DNA of 46,077 bases from JAHRVQ01 sp964548025 (GCA_964548025.1 CAZJRI010000025.1:1-46077); one strand, 5' to 3'; shown: positions 33,473 through 41,966, numbered from the stretch's first letter. Program-made: numbers and translations. The notes: generated by a model not told the origin, from the letters alone.

Positions 33473-34321
33473 ATGACGAAACAAGCAATCTCAACTGATC
33501 TGGTTGGTTTGAAATTTGACCCGGTACCGGTGAGCTGGAACGACAACGATATTATGTTGTACAACATAGCTGTTGGCTGCACACCCGACAATGACCTTCC
33601 ATTTCTCTACGAAGGCAAGGGTCCAAAGGTTGTCCCAACCTATGGCGTCATACCAGGTATGACCTGCCTGGCAGGACTTAACCATCATGTTGATATTAAC
33701 CTTCTGATGATTTTGCACGGCGAACAGAGCATCGAGATTTACAGGCCGATTCCAACCAGGGTCAAAAAAGGGACCGCTCAAGGGAGTATTTCTGAGGTAT
33801 GGGACAAAGGTAAAGCCGCAGTAATTGGTGTTGACTGCGAGGTCTCTGACGATGATGGCCCTATTCTGAAAACCCACTCCACTATCTTTGTAAGGGGAGC
33901 AGGAGATTTCGGCGGAGAACGGGGACCCTCTTCTTCCGGCGTCAACGTACCCCCGGCAACTGAACCGGATGCCACGATTGAATATAAAACCCTTGCTCAA
34001 CAAGGTGCACTCTACCGGCTGACCGGGGACAGAGTTCCTCTGCACATTGATCCGGAGTTCGCGAAAATGGCTGGCTACGACAAACCTTTCATGCACGGTC
34101 TTTGTACCTATGGTTTTGTCTGTCGTGCAATTGTTGAAAGTTGTTGTGATGGAGACCCGGATAACTTTATCGGGTTGGAGGGTCGATTTGCTGATCAGGT
34201 CTGGTTCGAAGACAGCATCATTACAAAAATCTGGAAAACAGAAGCAGGCAAGGCGATTGTGCAGGCTGAAACACAAACTGGTTCAGTAGTCATTTCACAG
34301 GCATCTGCCAGATTCAAGTAA
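33473..34321 (+). CDS. MaoC-like (hydratase 2) double hotdog protein, copy 2
   Basis: A 282-residue paralogue of the protein at 19995, collinear from SxDLVGxxFDP at the start to VVxSQASAxF at the end, with shared blocks such as FLYEGKGP, LHGEQ, SEVWDKGKA and AGYDKPFMHGLCTYGFV. The hydratase motif is LTGDRVPLHIDP, with the Asp186/His191 dyad kept and the usual Asn replaced by Val. It probably hydrates an enoyl-CoA like its paralogue, on a related substrate. It ends the short AhpD-like/MaoC operon and converges with the HAD gene. Confidence 0.9.
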   Translation: MTKQAISTDLVGLKFDPVPVSWNDNDIMLYNIAVGCTPDNDLPFLYEGKGPKVVPTYGVIPGMTCLAGLNHHVDINLLMILHGEQSIEIYRPIPTRVKKGTAQGSISEVWDKGKAAVIGVDCEVSDDDGPILKTHSTIFVRGAGDFGGERGPSSSGVNVPPATEPDATIEYKTLAQQGALYRLTGDRVPLHIDPEFAKMAGYDKPFMHGLCTYGFVCRAIVESCCDGDPDNFIGLEGRFADQVWFEDSIITKIWKTEAGKAIVQAETQTGSVVISQASARFK

Positions 34322-34341
34322 CGAGCCAGGCCGGGCTTAAC

Positions 34342-34363
34342 CTGGCCGCTCACGAGCGGCCAG
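34342..34363. terminator. Hairpin between convergent genes, probable terminator
   Basis: CTGGCCGCT (34342-34350) and AGCGGCCAG (34355-34363) form a perfect 9-bp GC-rich stem with the loop CACG. It lies between the stops of the MaoC (plus) and HAD (minus) genes. No clear T-run follows on either strand, so it may be Rho-assisted or weak. Confidence 0.6.
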
Positions 34364-34364
34364 C

Positions 34365-34970
34365 TCACTTCTCCAGTTTTAAGCCTGCATTGGTCAGATC
34401 AGCGATGACCTGTTCATTGTTTTTGAAGTGGATTCCTCTCACCCCGGCTTGATTGGCTGCTTCCACATTAGCCGGATGATCATCAATGAAGACGACTTCT
34501 TCGGCAGAAGCCTTGAGATCATCCAGTATATGATGAAAGTAGTCGGGGTCCGGTTTACGTATACCAATCTGGTGAGACATATAAGCATGTTCGATGAATG
34601 GAAATCTTGAATAGTGCCGGGCTATGTGAGCACCGCGCCTCGGTTCCTGGTTGGTCGCAAGACAAATTGTCGTATCAGACAGGGCTGCCACATGGGATAG
34701 CAGCGTTTGATTTTGCTCGATTCGCCCCATCAGCCACTCGTCCATGAACTTTATCGCATCTGCATCAATACCTGCTGCCTCAAGTTTACGCTCAAGCAGC
34801 GGCAGAAAGGGCAGCTTGCCTACCAGCGTCTCCGAGTACTCGGGGTCGCCAAAGAGCTGATATTGAAATTGAATAAAGTCACAGGTGATCTCATATTTCT
34901 CGATCAGCCCTGGTTCACAGTCCGGATGTTTAAACTGTAAGACGCCATCTATATCCAGTAGAAGTATCAT
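34365..34970 (-). CDS. HAD-family hydrolase
   Basis: A 201-residue haloacid-dehalogenase-superfamily protein. Motif I is LLLDIDGVL with nucleophile Asp6 and Asp8. Motif II is CLATNQEP (Thr), motif III is IGIRKPDPDYF (Lys), and motif IV is VFIDDHPANVEAA (two Asp). The cap is a helical insert of subclass I, as in epoxide-hydrolase-N-terminal or phosphatase-type HADs. The ATG at 34970 is four bases after the Old Yellow Enzyme stop, implying translational coupling. The substrate could be a phosphate ester; it cannot be named. Confidence 0.88.
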   Translation of the reverse strand: MILLLDIDGVLQFKHPDCEPGLIEKYEITCDFIQFQYQLFGDPEYSETLVGKLPFLPLLERKLEAAGIDADAIKFMDEWLMGRIEQNQTLLSHVAALSDTTICLATNQEPRRGAHIARHYSRFPFIEHAYMSHQIGIRKPDPDYFHHILDDLKASAEEVVFIDDHPANVEAANQAGVRGIHFKNNEQVIADLTNAGLKLEK

Positions 34971-34974
34971 GAGT

Positions 34975-36084
34975 CTAATCGAGCGTCGCGAGCGCCTCCA
35001 CGGTGAATGGTTCAATTTCACCAATTCTGCCTTGCCTGACTTTGTTCGCCCACGCTGCATCAACCAGCAACGCCCTGCCAACAGCAATCAGATCGAATTC
35101 ATCATCTTCCATGCGCTTCAGGAGTTCATCAATGGTTTTTTCATCCGTCTCGGCAATGCCACCGGCAGACGTGGCGATAAATTCCTGATTGAGGCCGACA
35201 CTGCCTACTGAAATTGCGGGTTTACCTGTGATTCGTTTCGCCCATCCAGCAAGGTTAAGGCTGGAACCACTAAATTCCGGTTCCCAGAAACGTCGTGTGC
35301 TGGCATGGAATATATCGACTCCCGCATCAGACAACGGGCCTAAAAAGGCTTCCAGTTCATCCAGATTGTCAGCCAGCTTTGCTTCAAAATCCTGCTGCTT
35401 CCACTGAGAGAACCTCAGGATAATCGGAAAGTCATTACCCACAGCAACGCGCGCGCTCTTTACAATCTCTTCCGCAAATTTCCCCCTGGCTTTCATATTG
35501 CCACCAAAGGCATCATCTCTCTCGTTAGTCCCCTCCCAGAAGTACTGATCAATAAGATATCCGTGCGCACCATGCAACTCGATGCCGTCGAAGCCTGCAT
35601 CTTTCGAATCTTTCGCAGCATCGGCGAATGCCTTTATAACATCGGCAATATCCTCGTCAGTCATGGTTGCCGCTTCTCTTTTTCCGGGTGCAACCAGCCC
35701 CGATGGTCCCTGACTGGGTTCATCGCTGTTTGGACTTGTACCCTCGGGTCTTGCTGTACCAACATGCCATAGTTGCGGGACTATCTTGCTACCCGCAGCA
35801 TGTACCCCATCAACAATGTTTCTCCAACCAGCGAGCGCTTCTTCACCATGACAATGAGGTATGTTCGGACTCATGGATGCCACTTTGTGATTAACCGTTG
35901 TACCTTCGGTGATAATGAGTCCGGTACCACCCTCGGCCCGACGACGATAGTATGCTGCAATATTTTCCCCGGGGATGCCATCCGGTGAAAAATTGCGAGT
36001 CATCGGTGCCATGACAATTCGATTGGGTAGATCCAGTTTTTCACTGGTGAATGGTTTGAATAGTATGCTGTCTTCCAGGCTCAT
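34975..36084 (-). CDS. NADH:flavin oxidoreductase, Old Yellow Enzyme family
   Basis: A 369-residue FMN-dependent TIM-barrel protein. It has LFKPFTSEKLDLPNRIVMAPMTRNFSPDG at the start, GGTGLIITEGT, LWHVGTARPEG and the active-site region FDGIELHGAHGYLIDQYFWEGTNERDDAFGG. LRFSQWKQQDF and DLIAVGRALLVDAAWANKV (phosphate-binding Gly-Arg) follow. Old Yellow Enzymes reduce activated C=C bonds of enones; this one may remove a ring or chain double bond before or after the monooxygenase step. It is the upstream partner of the HAD gene. An imperfect inverted repeat lies just upstream (36090-36139). Confidence 0.92.
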   Translation of the reverse strand: MSLEDSILFKPFTSEKLDLPNRIVMAPMTRNFSPDGIPGENIAAYYRRRAEGGTGLIITEGTTVNHKVASMSPNIPHCHGEEALAGWRNIVDGVHAAGSKIVPQLWHVGTARPEGTSPNSDEPSQGPSGLVAPGKREAATMTDEDIADVIKAFADAAKDSKDAGFDGIELHGAHGYLIDQYFWEGTNERDDAFGGNMKARGKFAEEIVKSARVAVGNDFPIILRFSQWKQQDFEAKLADNLDELEAFLGPLSDAGVDIFHASTRRFWEPEFSGSSLNLAGWAKRITGKPAISVGSVGLNQEFIATSAGGIAETDEKTIDELLKRMEDDEFDLIAVGRALLVDAAWANKVRQGRIGEIEPFTVEALATLD

Positions 36085-36089
36085 CTACA

Positions 36090-36139
36090 CATGTCTCTTG
36101 ATACAAGGGCACCCATTGTAAACGTATCAAACAGACATG
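36090..36139. promoter_or_regulatory. Imperfect inverted repeat upstream of the Old Yellow Enzyme gene
   Basis: Inner arms TTGATAC (36098-36104) and GTATCAA (36124-36130) are perfect, and outer arms CATGTCT and AGACATG extend them after a short unpaired stretch of unequal length. The element lies in the 100-nt gap between the SDR stop and the Old Yellow Enzyme start. It may be an operator; the 19-nt inner spacing suggests two half-sites about two helical turns apart. Confidence 0.55.
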
Positions 36140-36184
36140 AATCACTGTCAATGACATGAATATCTCTTAATAACCTATCCTAAC

Positions 36185-36940
36185 CTACCAGGTTTCAACC
36201 CAGGGTCTCAGTACAATTTCGAAAGCCCAGGTTGACCGATGCTGCCTATGTAGCTGGAGATAGGTTTCTGCAATGAAGGCCGGGTCGGACATGTTGTCAT
36301 CGACGGTCGTACCCGCCATTCGATGCGCTCGCGTACCGTCTTCCTGAACCCAGCCGATTGCCGCATCAATCGGGACGTGGGCAACGTGTATCCCTTGCGG
36401 CATGAGCTCTCTGGCCATACTTTGAGCGAGACCTGATTTACCATGGGAAGCCGCCGCAAAGGCACCACTTTTGGCATAACCTTTGATTGCAGCGCTTGCA
36501 TTGGTAAAGATTATGGTACCTCTGTGCCCCTCTTCATCAATCGTATTTTCGAGCATGTACCGCGCCGCCTGTTGTCCCGTCAGGAACGCGCTGAATGTCG
36601 AATTCTTAATCGTATCAAAAACGAGTGCAGGGTCCGCTTCGGTTATTGTTTTCCGAAATATGTCTCGAGACCGACCGTCAATATTATGAACGACCAGGCT
36701 TGGATTACCCAATTCACTTTTGACAGAAGCAAACAGATTCGCAACTGACTCTGCTTCAGACGCATCACAGGCAACTAACATGACGTTGTGGTCCTGCTCA
36801 AGACTCTTGAGCGCTGATTTGTCTGGATTCCTGGCTGCGACGGCCACCTTCATACCCTGCTCCGAAAACAACCGGGCACAACTGGCGCTAATACCGGGTC
36901 CGCCACCGACTATAATCGCCACTTCATTTTCTTTTGGCAT
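36185..36940 (-). CDS. Atypical SDR-family protein lacking the catalytic tyrosine
   Basis: A 251-residue Rossmann-fold protein. The nucleotide-binding loop is VGGGPGIS instead of TGxxxGIG. The NNAG motif is replaced by HNIDG, and at the catalytic YxxxK site the sequence reads AAASHGKSG, with Lys but Ala in place of Tyr. The following SMARELMPQGIHVAHVPID matches a known divergent SDR subgroup found in proteobacteria. Cofactor binding is likely but ordinary SDR catalysis is doubtful; it may use another residue. A strong AGGAGG ribosome-binding site precedes the ATG. Confidence 0.85.
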   Translation of the reverse strand: MPKENEVAIIVGGGPGISASCARLFSEQGMKVAVAARNPDKSALKSLEQDHNVMLVACDASEAESVANLFASVKSELGNPSLVVHNIDGRSRDIFRKTITEADPALVFDTIKNSTFSAFLTGQQAARYMLENTIDEEGHRGTIIFTNASAAIKGYAKSGAFAAASHGKSGLAQSMARELMPQGIHVAHVPIDAAIGWVQEDGTRAHRMAGTTVDDNMSDPAFIAETYLQLHRQHRSTWAFEIVLRPWVETW

Positions 36941-37015
36941 TTCCGCCTCCTGCTTGTTACTTAAGGGACCAGCATATATTCAATCTTTGGGCCGAGGTTA
37001 AGACGATTCATTGAA

Positions 37016-38716
37016 TCAGAAATAGTACTTAATACTGCCATAGGCCAGATTCGAGCTCGAGCCGTATTCTGACTGGATCGTCAGAAAAGGTGGCGTCGAG
37101 GTATAAGCGAGATTGTCGCCTACAAAGATATAAATGCCAAAATCCATTCCTACTTCATCTGCTAGAGAGTAGGCACCCGACAAATTAATAAAGGTAGAAT
37201 CATCACTCAGATTGAAAAGTGCTGCAGCAGAAACATTGAGCAATGGGGATGCTGTCCATGAAACGCTGGGGATCAGGTAATCCCGGCCGAGTAGAAAGAT
37301 ACCGCCTTTCTGATATCCCACGTGATCTGCCAGATCCGCGTAATTACTTGCTTTGGATTTACCCGCCCCATTGTGATGATATTCCACCTGCCCAAAAACA
37401 TTTGTAGAAAATGAATAGTCCACGCCGATGGACGCACGATGATAGTTCTCGTCACCCCAGACATAGGCTGATTCGAACCAGAATCCCATATTGCCAATCG
37501 CCGATTCGGTCCCCACGCCGACAAGATTCTGACCCGCGAATCTGATCAGGGTGGCTGCGATATCAGACCCTCGCCAGTTGGTTTGCGCCCTTGCGAATAC
37601 CGCGCTGTTATCCTTCTCTGCATCCTCACCCAGAACGAGACCAAGATCCAGTTCACCCAGATCCCCCAGCGGTTTTTGGAATCTGATCATATCGATGCCC
37701 GTGCGATACTCTGTATTCAGCGTTGTGATGTTGAACGGCAAAAATACATCAGTTGGATTAATCATCCGTGCAGAACCGAGGGAGATCACCTGTCGACCGA
37801 TCGTCAGATCACCCGATGCCAGGCTAAGTCTCATATTGAACCGATCAAGATTCTGGTAGACCACAGATTTATCCCTCGGGTCACCCAGGGTTTGTTTAAT
37901 ATCTGTCAACCGATAAGTATTAGCCGATGTCGCAAGAGTTGAATCCGCAAGCGGATTATCTTCGGTGGAACTGGAATAGAAGACAGGGCTGGCCTCGTAG
38001 TGCAACTGCCAGGAAAACATGTCTCCCGTAAATGCATCCAGCATTAACCGAACAGAATTTTGAGACTGGTAAAGTTTCTTTGAATCATCCAACAGGTCAG
38101 GTAGCTGATCAATCTCAAGCTCTTTCTGTGCAGTGGCATAGGATTTAACATAACCAGCAAATTGGAATCTGGTATTCATCAACTGAGTAATGAAACCAGT
38201 TTTTGATTGTTTCTCGACTTCAGTTATTCTTTCTACTGCTGCACTATCAACTGCCATTTCATCAGGCAATTTGCTTGAAGGTGGTCGTCTTATCGACGCA
38301 ACAGTCATTGATGCCTGCTCGCTGCTGACAGACTGAATATCAAGCCACGCATCCGGCACACTCGACATCTTCACCTGTCTCAGCTCCCTGCGTATATTCG
38401 GTATATCAGTCTGGGTTGCACCAAGGATCCGAAAATAGTTTCTGCCCCGGACACTGACTTTTGCGATTCTAAGTGACTTGCCGAGTTCTCTTTCAATATT
38501 CTTTCTGACTGAGTTGGCGGTATATTCGCTGCTGAAACTGCCATAAACAATTGATGCAACTCCTTCAACACTACCGAACGACGCCTGGGTCATCACAATA
38601 GAATTGGTACCAAGTATCAATACCAGAAATTTGCAAAGAACAGAATGCAACCTGACATCAAGGGGTTTCAATCTCCTAGAAAGCAATGCACTATAAGTAC
38701 AAAATGCCACCGACAT
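37016..38716 (-). CDS. Outer-membrane beta-barrel protein with N-terminal SPOR-like segment
   Basis: A protein of about 566 residues. A hydrophobic stretch (about 27-47) is a signal peptide after a long basic leader. Residues about 55-110 (IVYGSFSSEYTANSVRKNIERELGKSLRIAKVSVRGRNYFRIL is the region) resemble a SPOR peptidoglycan-binding fold: GSF start, amphipathic helix, then (R/N)YFRIL. A coil linker leads to about 400 residues of amphipathic strands ending in SIKYYF; a terminal Phe is the usual barrel-assembly signal. Phrases such as LSLASGDLTIGRQVISLGSARMINPTDVF recall DUF1302-type porins. The ATG at 38716 has GAGAG nine bases upstream and is preferred to 38725. Possible role: uptake of a hydrophobic substrate for the adjacent island. 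Confidence 0.72.
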   Translation of the reverse strand: MSVAFCTYSALLSRRLKPLDVRLHSVLCKFLVLILGTNSIVMTQASFGSVEGVASIVYGSFSSEYTANSVRKNIERELGKSLRIAKVSVRGRNYFRILGATQTDIPNIRRELRQVKMSSVPDAWLDIQSVSSEQASMTVASIRRPPSSKLPDEMAVDSAAVERITEVEKQSKTGFITQLMNTRFQFAGYVKSYATAQKELEIDQLPDLLDDSKKLYQSQNSVRLMLDAFTGDMFSWQLHYEASPVFYSSSTEDNPLADSTLATSANTYRLTDIKQTLGDPRDKSVVYQNLDRFNMRLSLASGDLTIGRQVISLGSARMINPTDVFLPFNITTLNTEYRTGIDMIRFQKPLGDLGELDLGLVLGEDAEKDNSAVFARAQTNWRGSDIAATLIRFAGQNLVGVGTESAIGNMGFWFESAYVWGDENYHRASIGVDYSFSTNVFGQVEYHHNGAGKSKASNYADLADHVGYQKGGIFLLGRDYLIPSVSWTASPLLNVSAAALFNLSDDSTFINLSGAYSLADEVGMDFGIYIFVGDNLAYTSTPPFLTIQSEYGSSSNLAYGSIKYYF

Positions 38717-39102
38717 TAATCCCATCTCTCTTATCTAATAAAAAAATCGTTTAAGTACAGATGTTAGTACTAGTTCTGTTTCTAACTACTCCGCCGTTCC
38801 GAGCCTGGGTTTCTCTTTTTGCTACTCGCTACGCACATCCATGTGCTCCACTCGCTCAAACACCTTCACGGCTACGGCATGCTGTCTTCGCTCGCTGCAG
38901 AACTGCGCGAAAAGAGAAACCCAGGCTCTGCACTCAGAGAATGCGTGATCGAGTTCCTAATTTACATTAGACCAGTTCATTTCTCACTAAGTAAGTAGTA
39001 TTTAAATCCTAGCAACGCACCAGATTATTATTAAAACAAGGCTCGCTAACGTTAACCTTATTACTGCGTTATGATCCAACCAACAGCAATGGAGATAAAT
39101 CA
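38717..39102. other. 386-nt divergent intergenic region
   Basis: This region holds the inverted-repeat element at 38801-38928 and otherwise AT-rich sequence. Promoters for the barrel gene (minus) and the PLP enzyme (plus) should lie here, but no hexamer pair stands out. The ribosome-binding site GGAGAT sits just before the PLP-enzyme ATG. Confidence 0.5.
38801..38928. repeat. 128-bp element with perfect 19-bp inverted termini
   Basis: The left end GAGCCTGGGTTTCTCTTTT (38801-38819) is exactly complementary to the right end (38910-38928). The 90-nt core is GC-richer than the flanks and has several CGCTC/CTCGC-type runs. It has no coding signal. It resembles a MITE-like or REP-like intergenic repeat. 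A 13-mer at its right edge (38924-38936) recurs at 11500-11512. Confidence 0.7.
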
Positions 39103-40338
39103 ATGTATACAATGCCGGACAAGGGGACCGAGTGGACTCAACTGGAACAGGAGATGCTTTCCCGTGGCGGAAACGATGCCAAATGGCGTGAAGGAAAGAC
39201 CGCCGTTTACGTTTTCAATGCCGGTGAAGATGTCGCTAACGTACAAAAGGCAGCCTATACCATGTACATGTCTGAAAATGGCCTCGGACCAGCAGCCTTC
39301 CCGTCTCTAAAGCAAATGGAAGACGAAGTTATCGGCATGGCATTGCAACTTCTCCATGGACCCGAAGATGCCTGTGGTTCAATAACCTCCGGTGGCACAG
39401 ACTCCATCACCATGGCAGTGAAAGCATCCCGGGACTTCGCCAGAAACGAGAAGCAACTAACGGGTAAACTCAACATTGTCCTGCCCTTCTCCGCTCATCC
39501 GGCTTTCGACAAAGCTTCGAAAATGATGGAACTGGAAGTAAGACGTGTTCCGGTGGCAGACAATCTGTTGGCGGACATAAGTGGCATGTCAGATGCTATC
39601 GATGACAAAACAATTATGCTGGTTGGCTCGGCACCAAATTTCCCTTACGGGCTCATCGACCCTATCCCAGAACTGGGAGCACTCGCAACTGACAAGAACG
39701 TATGGTTGCACGTCGATGCTTGCGTTGGTGGTTACATCGCCCCTTTTGTTCGCATGAACGGCGAGGATATCCCACCATTCGATTTTGAGGTCGAGGGTGT
39801 AAGATCCATGTCTGCAGATCTGCATAAATATGGCTACTGCGCAAAGGGAGCTTCGTCAGTCCTGTTTCGGAGCGAAGCTCTAAAAGAGCATATGATCTTC
39901 GATTGCAGCGAATGGCCCGGTGGCAGAATGGTCACCCCAACACTTGCCGGTACCCGACCCGGTGGCGCTATCTCCGCCGCATGGGCTGTGATGAACTATC
40001 TCGGTACGTCAGGCTATCGGGAGAAACACAAACAGGTCACGGATGCACGGGAAGAAATTGAGAAAGGCGTTGTCAAACTGGGCTTCCGCATTCTCGGCAA
40101 TCCACAACTCGGTATCGTTGCATTTGCACATGATGAACTGGATGTTTTTGCCATATACAAACAGATGTTTAAACGTGGCTGGTTTACCAGTCTCACAACA
40201 AAGCCCAGGGCATTGCATCTGATGTTGTCACCATTTCATGCAACTGTGACAGATACCTATCTGGATGATCTCAAGGCATCAGTAGAGAAGGTTAAGGCTG
40301 GTGACACCGATACCATTACGGAGGCAAGGTACAGCTAA
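39103..40338 (+). CDS. Sphingosine-1-phosphate-lyase-like PLP-dependent enzyme
   Basis: A 411-residue group II PLP decarboxylase-fold protein. It shows GSITSGGTDSITMAVKASRD (PLP phosphate site), SAHPAFDKA, HVDACVGGY (Asp205 that contacts the pyridine nitrogen) and SADLHKYGYCAKGASSVLF with the PLP lysine Lys242. PTLAGTRPGGAISAAWAVMNYLG follows. All of these align closely with eukaryotic and bacterial S1P lyases, and the length without a membrane anchor fits the bacterial type. It would cleave a phosphorylated long-chain amino alcohol into an aldehyde and phosphoethanolamine, if the specificity is kept. GGAGAT precedes the ATG. It is convergent with the MFS gene, 31 nt apart. Confidence 0.85.
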   Translation: MYTMPDKGTEWTQLEQEMLSRGGNDAKWREGKTAVYVFNAGEDVANVQKAAYTMYMSENGLGPAAFPSLKQMEDEVIGMALQLLHGPEDACGSITSGGTDSITMAVKASRDFARNEKQLTGKLNIVLPFSAHPAFDKASKMMELEVRRVPVADNLLADISGMSDAIDDKTIMLVGSAPNFPYGLIDPIPELGALATDKNVWLHVDACVGGYIAPFVRMNGEDIPPFDFEVEGVRSMSADLHKYGYCAKGASSVLFRSEALKEHMIFDCSEWPGGRMVTPTLAGTRPGGAISAAWAVMNYLGTSGYREKHKQVTDAREEIEKGVVKLGFRILGNPQLGIVAFAHDELDVFAIYKQMFKRGWFTSLTTKPRALHLMLSPFHATVTDTYLDDLKASVEKVKAGDTDTITEARYS

Positions 40339-40369
40339 CAGCCAGGAACCACTCGATACTATTTTGGCA

Positions 40370-41680
40370 TTACAACTCATCCTTGACGAGCAAGTCCTGA
40401 TTCAGTGTCAGAGACGCCAGATAATAATGCAGCGTAGCCCACAATCCGCCGACCATGGCTACTGAAAAAAGCGCATACCTTAGTGCTTCGACGCCGTAGT
40501 ATGGATTCAGGAAGTCTGACAGGAACCCGACAAACCAGGGTCCAAGACCCAGACCGATTATATTCAGAATAAACAGAAGCAACGCGGAAGCCAAAGCTCT
40601 CATACCCGGCGTTACCAGAGATTGTGTCATGGCAAAGGTTGGCCCCAGGTACATGGGCCCGAGAATCGATCCCGGAACAGCCAGAAACAGCGCCAGTATC
40701 GGATCACCCGTTGTGTAGAAGAGAACGCCAAAAGGTAGAGATGCAAAAGTCGCAACACCGGGAATCCACATATACCAGCGTTTCTCATTTACGCCAAATT
40801 TGTCGCTGAGATAACCGCCTGAGAATGTTCCAATCATGCCGGTCAGGCCAATCAGGAACAGGTATGTGGAAGTTTCAGCCAGTCCAAAACCATGTATTCG
40901 AATAAAAAAGGATGGCATAAATAAACCGACGCCGTAACCAACAAAACCATGCAGGGCCGCCGCCATGGAAAGATGCCTGAAGGATTTCAATTTCCACAGG
41001 AATTTGAATACATCCAGAGTTGTGGTTTCATCCGCATCAGCGGGCGGTGTTGATCCTTCATCCGAGAATCCCCGCGGTGGTTCTCGCAGTGTCATTCTGA
41101 CCACGATGGCCAGTAGTACACCAGGCACACCGACGACAAAAAAGGCCATTCGCCAACCAAAGTATTCACCTATCCAGCCGCCTGCGAGCGTACCGATTGC
41201 CCCCCCAATCGGGATACCAAGAGCGTAGGTTGAGAGCGCAGTGCCCCGACGCTCGGGTGGAAAGTAATCAGATATCAAGGAATGAATGGGTGGCGAACAA
41301 CCTGCCTCGCCAATGCCGACGCCCACTCTTGCGATCAGCAACATCCAGAAATTTCTGGCAAAACCTGTTACGGCGGTCATCACACTCCAGATAACCAGGG
41401 CCGCCGTAACAATGTTCTTGCGGCTGCCTTTATCTGCCCATCGGGCGATGGGTATACCGGCAAAGGTATAAAAAATGGCAAAGGCAATGCCGCCCAGGAA
41501 TCCAAGCTGGGTGTCCGAGAGGTTGATATCTGCTTTGATGGGTTCAATCAGGATAGAAAATATCTGACGGTCGACGAAGTTGACGACATATATCAGGACC
41601 ATCAGCCCCAATGCATAGCGACGATAACTGTCTGTTAGTTGCCATTCTTCGGTTGTGGCTTCTTCTGATTGAGTACTCAA
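40370..41680 (-). CDS. Spinster-like MFS transporter
   Basis: A 436-residue carrier with twelve predicted membrane helices. After a short cytoplasmic N-terminus, LGLMVLIYVVNFVDRQIFSILIEPIK and FLGGIAFAIFYTFAGIPIARWADKGSRKNI match the first helices and the motif-A loop of spinster-type MFS proteins. VGIGEAGCSPPIHSLISDYFPPERRGTALSTYALGIPIGGAIG is another shared stretch. The start is TTG at 41680; upstream codons in frame reach a stop without an ATG, so a TTG start is required. Animal Spns2 exports sphingosine-1-phosphate, but bacterial relatives are widespread with unknown substrates, so this is no proof of lipid transport. Confidence 0.88.
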   Translation of the reverse strand: MSTQSEEATTEEWQLTDSYRRYALGLMVLIYVVNFVDRQIFSILIEPIKADINLSDTQLGFLGGIAFAIFYTFAGIPIARWADKGSRKNIVTAALVIWSVMTAVTGFARNFWMLLIARVGVGIGEAGCSPPIHSLISDYFPPERRGTALSTYALGIPIGGAIGTLAGGWIGEYFGWRMAFFVVGVPGVLLAIVVRMTLREPPRGFSDEGSTPPADADETTTLDVFKFLWKLKSFRHLSMAAALHGFVGYGVGLFMPSFFIRIHGFGLAETSTYLFLIGLTGMIGTFSGGYLSDKFGVNEKRWYMWIPGVATFASLPFGVLFYTTGDPILALFLAVPGSILGPMYLGPTFAMTQSLVTPGMRALASALLLFILNIIGLGLGPWFVGFLSDFLNPYYGVEALRYALFSVAMVGGLWATLHYYLASLTLNQDLLVKDEL

Positions 41681-41966
41681 AAGGGCTGCTTTCCTTATTC
41701 AAACAGTCAAGAGTATAGAATTTCAGTTTGCATTAACAGACCACAGGCGGATGTCAGAACTGTCAATATTACTTCTTGACAAAATGAACTCAACCAGAAG
41801 AAATCCTGAACAACCAAGCGTCAGTCAGGAAGCATTACGCTATTCCCAGAGCTTTTTCTTGTACAAGCCTCAATCAACCAATAAGGAGGTGTTGCCAAGA
41901 TTTATCCGACAAAGTAGTGTACCAGGAGACAAGATTCTCAAATGCTGTTCCTGAGGTAAACTTCAA

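Noticed and set aside
33491..34276. Long minus-strand frame (261 residues) opposite the second MaoC gene
   Set aside because: It is antisense to a clearly conserved hydratase and shows no family motif.
38761..38970. A 69-residue open frame across the inverted-repeat element
   Set aside because: It overlaps the repeat, has an atypical composition and no ribosome-binding site.
41751..41954. A 67-residue open frame before the DegT gene
   Set aside because: No recognisable motif or credible ribosome-binding site; it overlaps the leader of the aminotransferase. It was left as noncoding.
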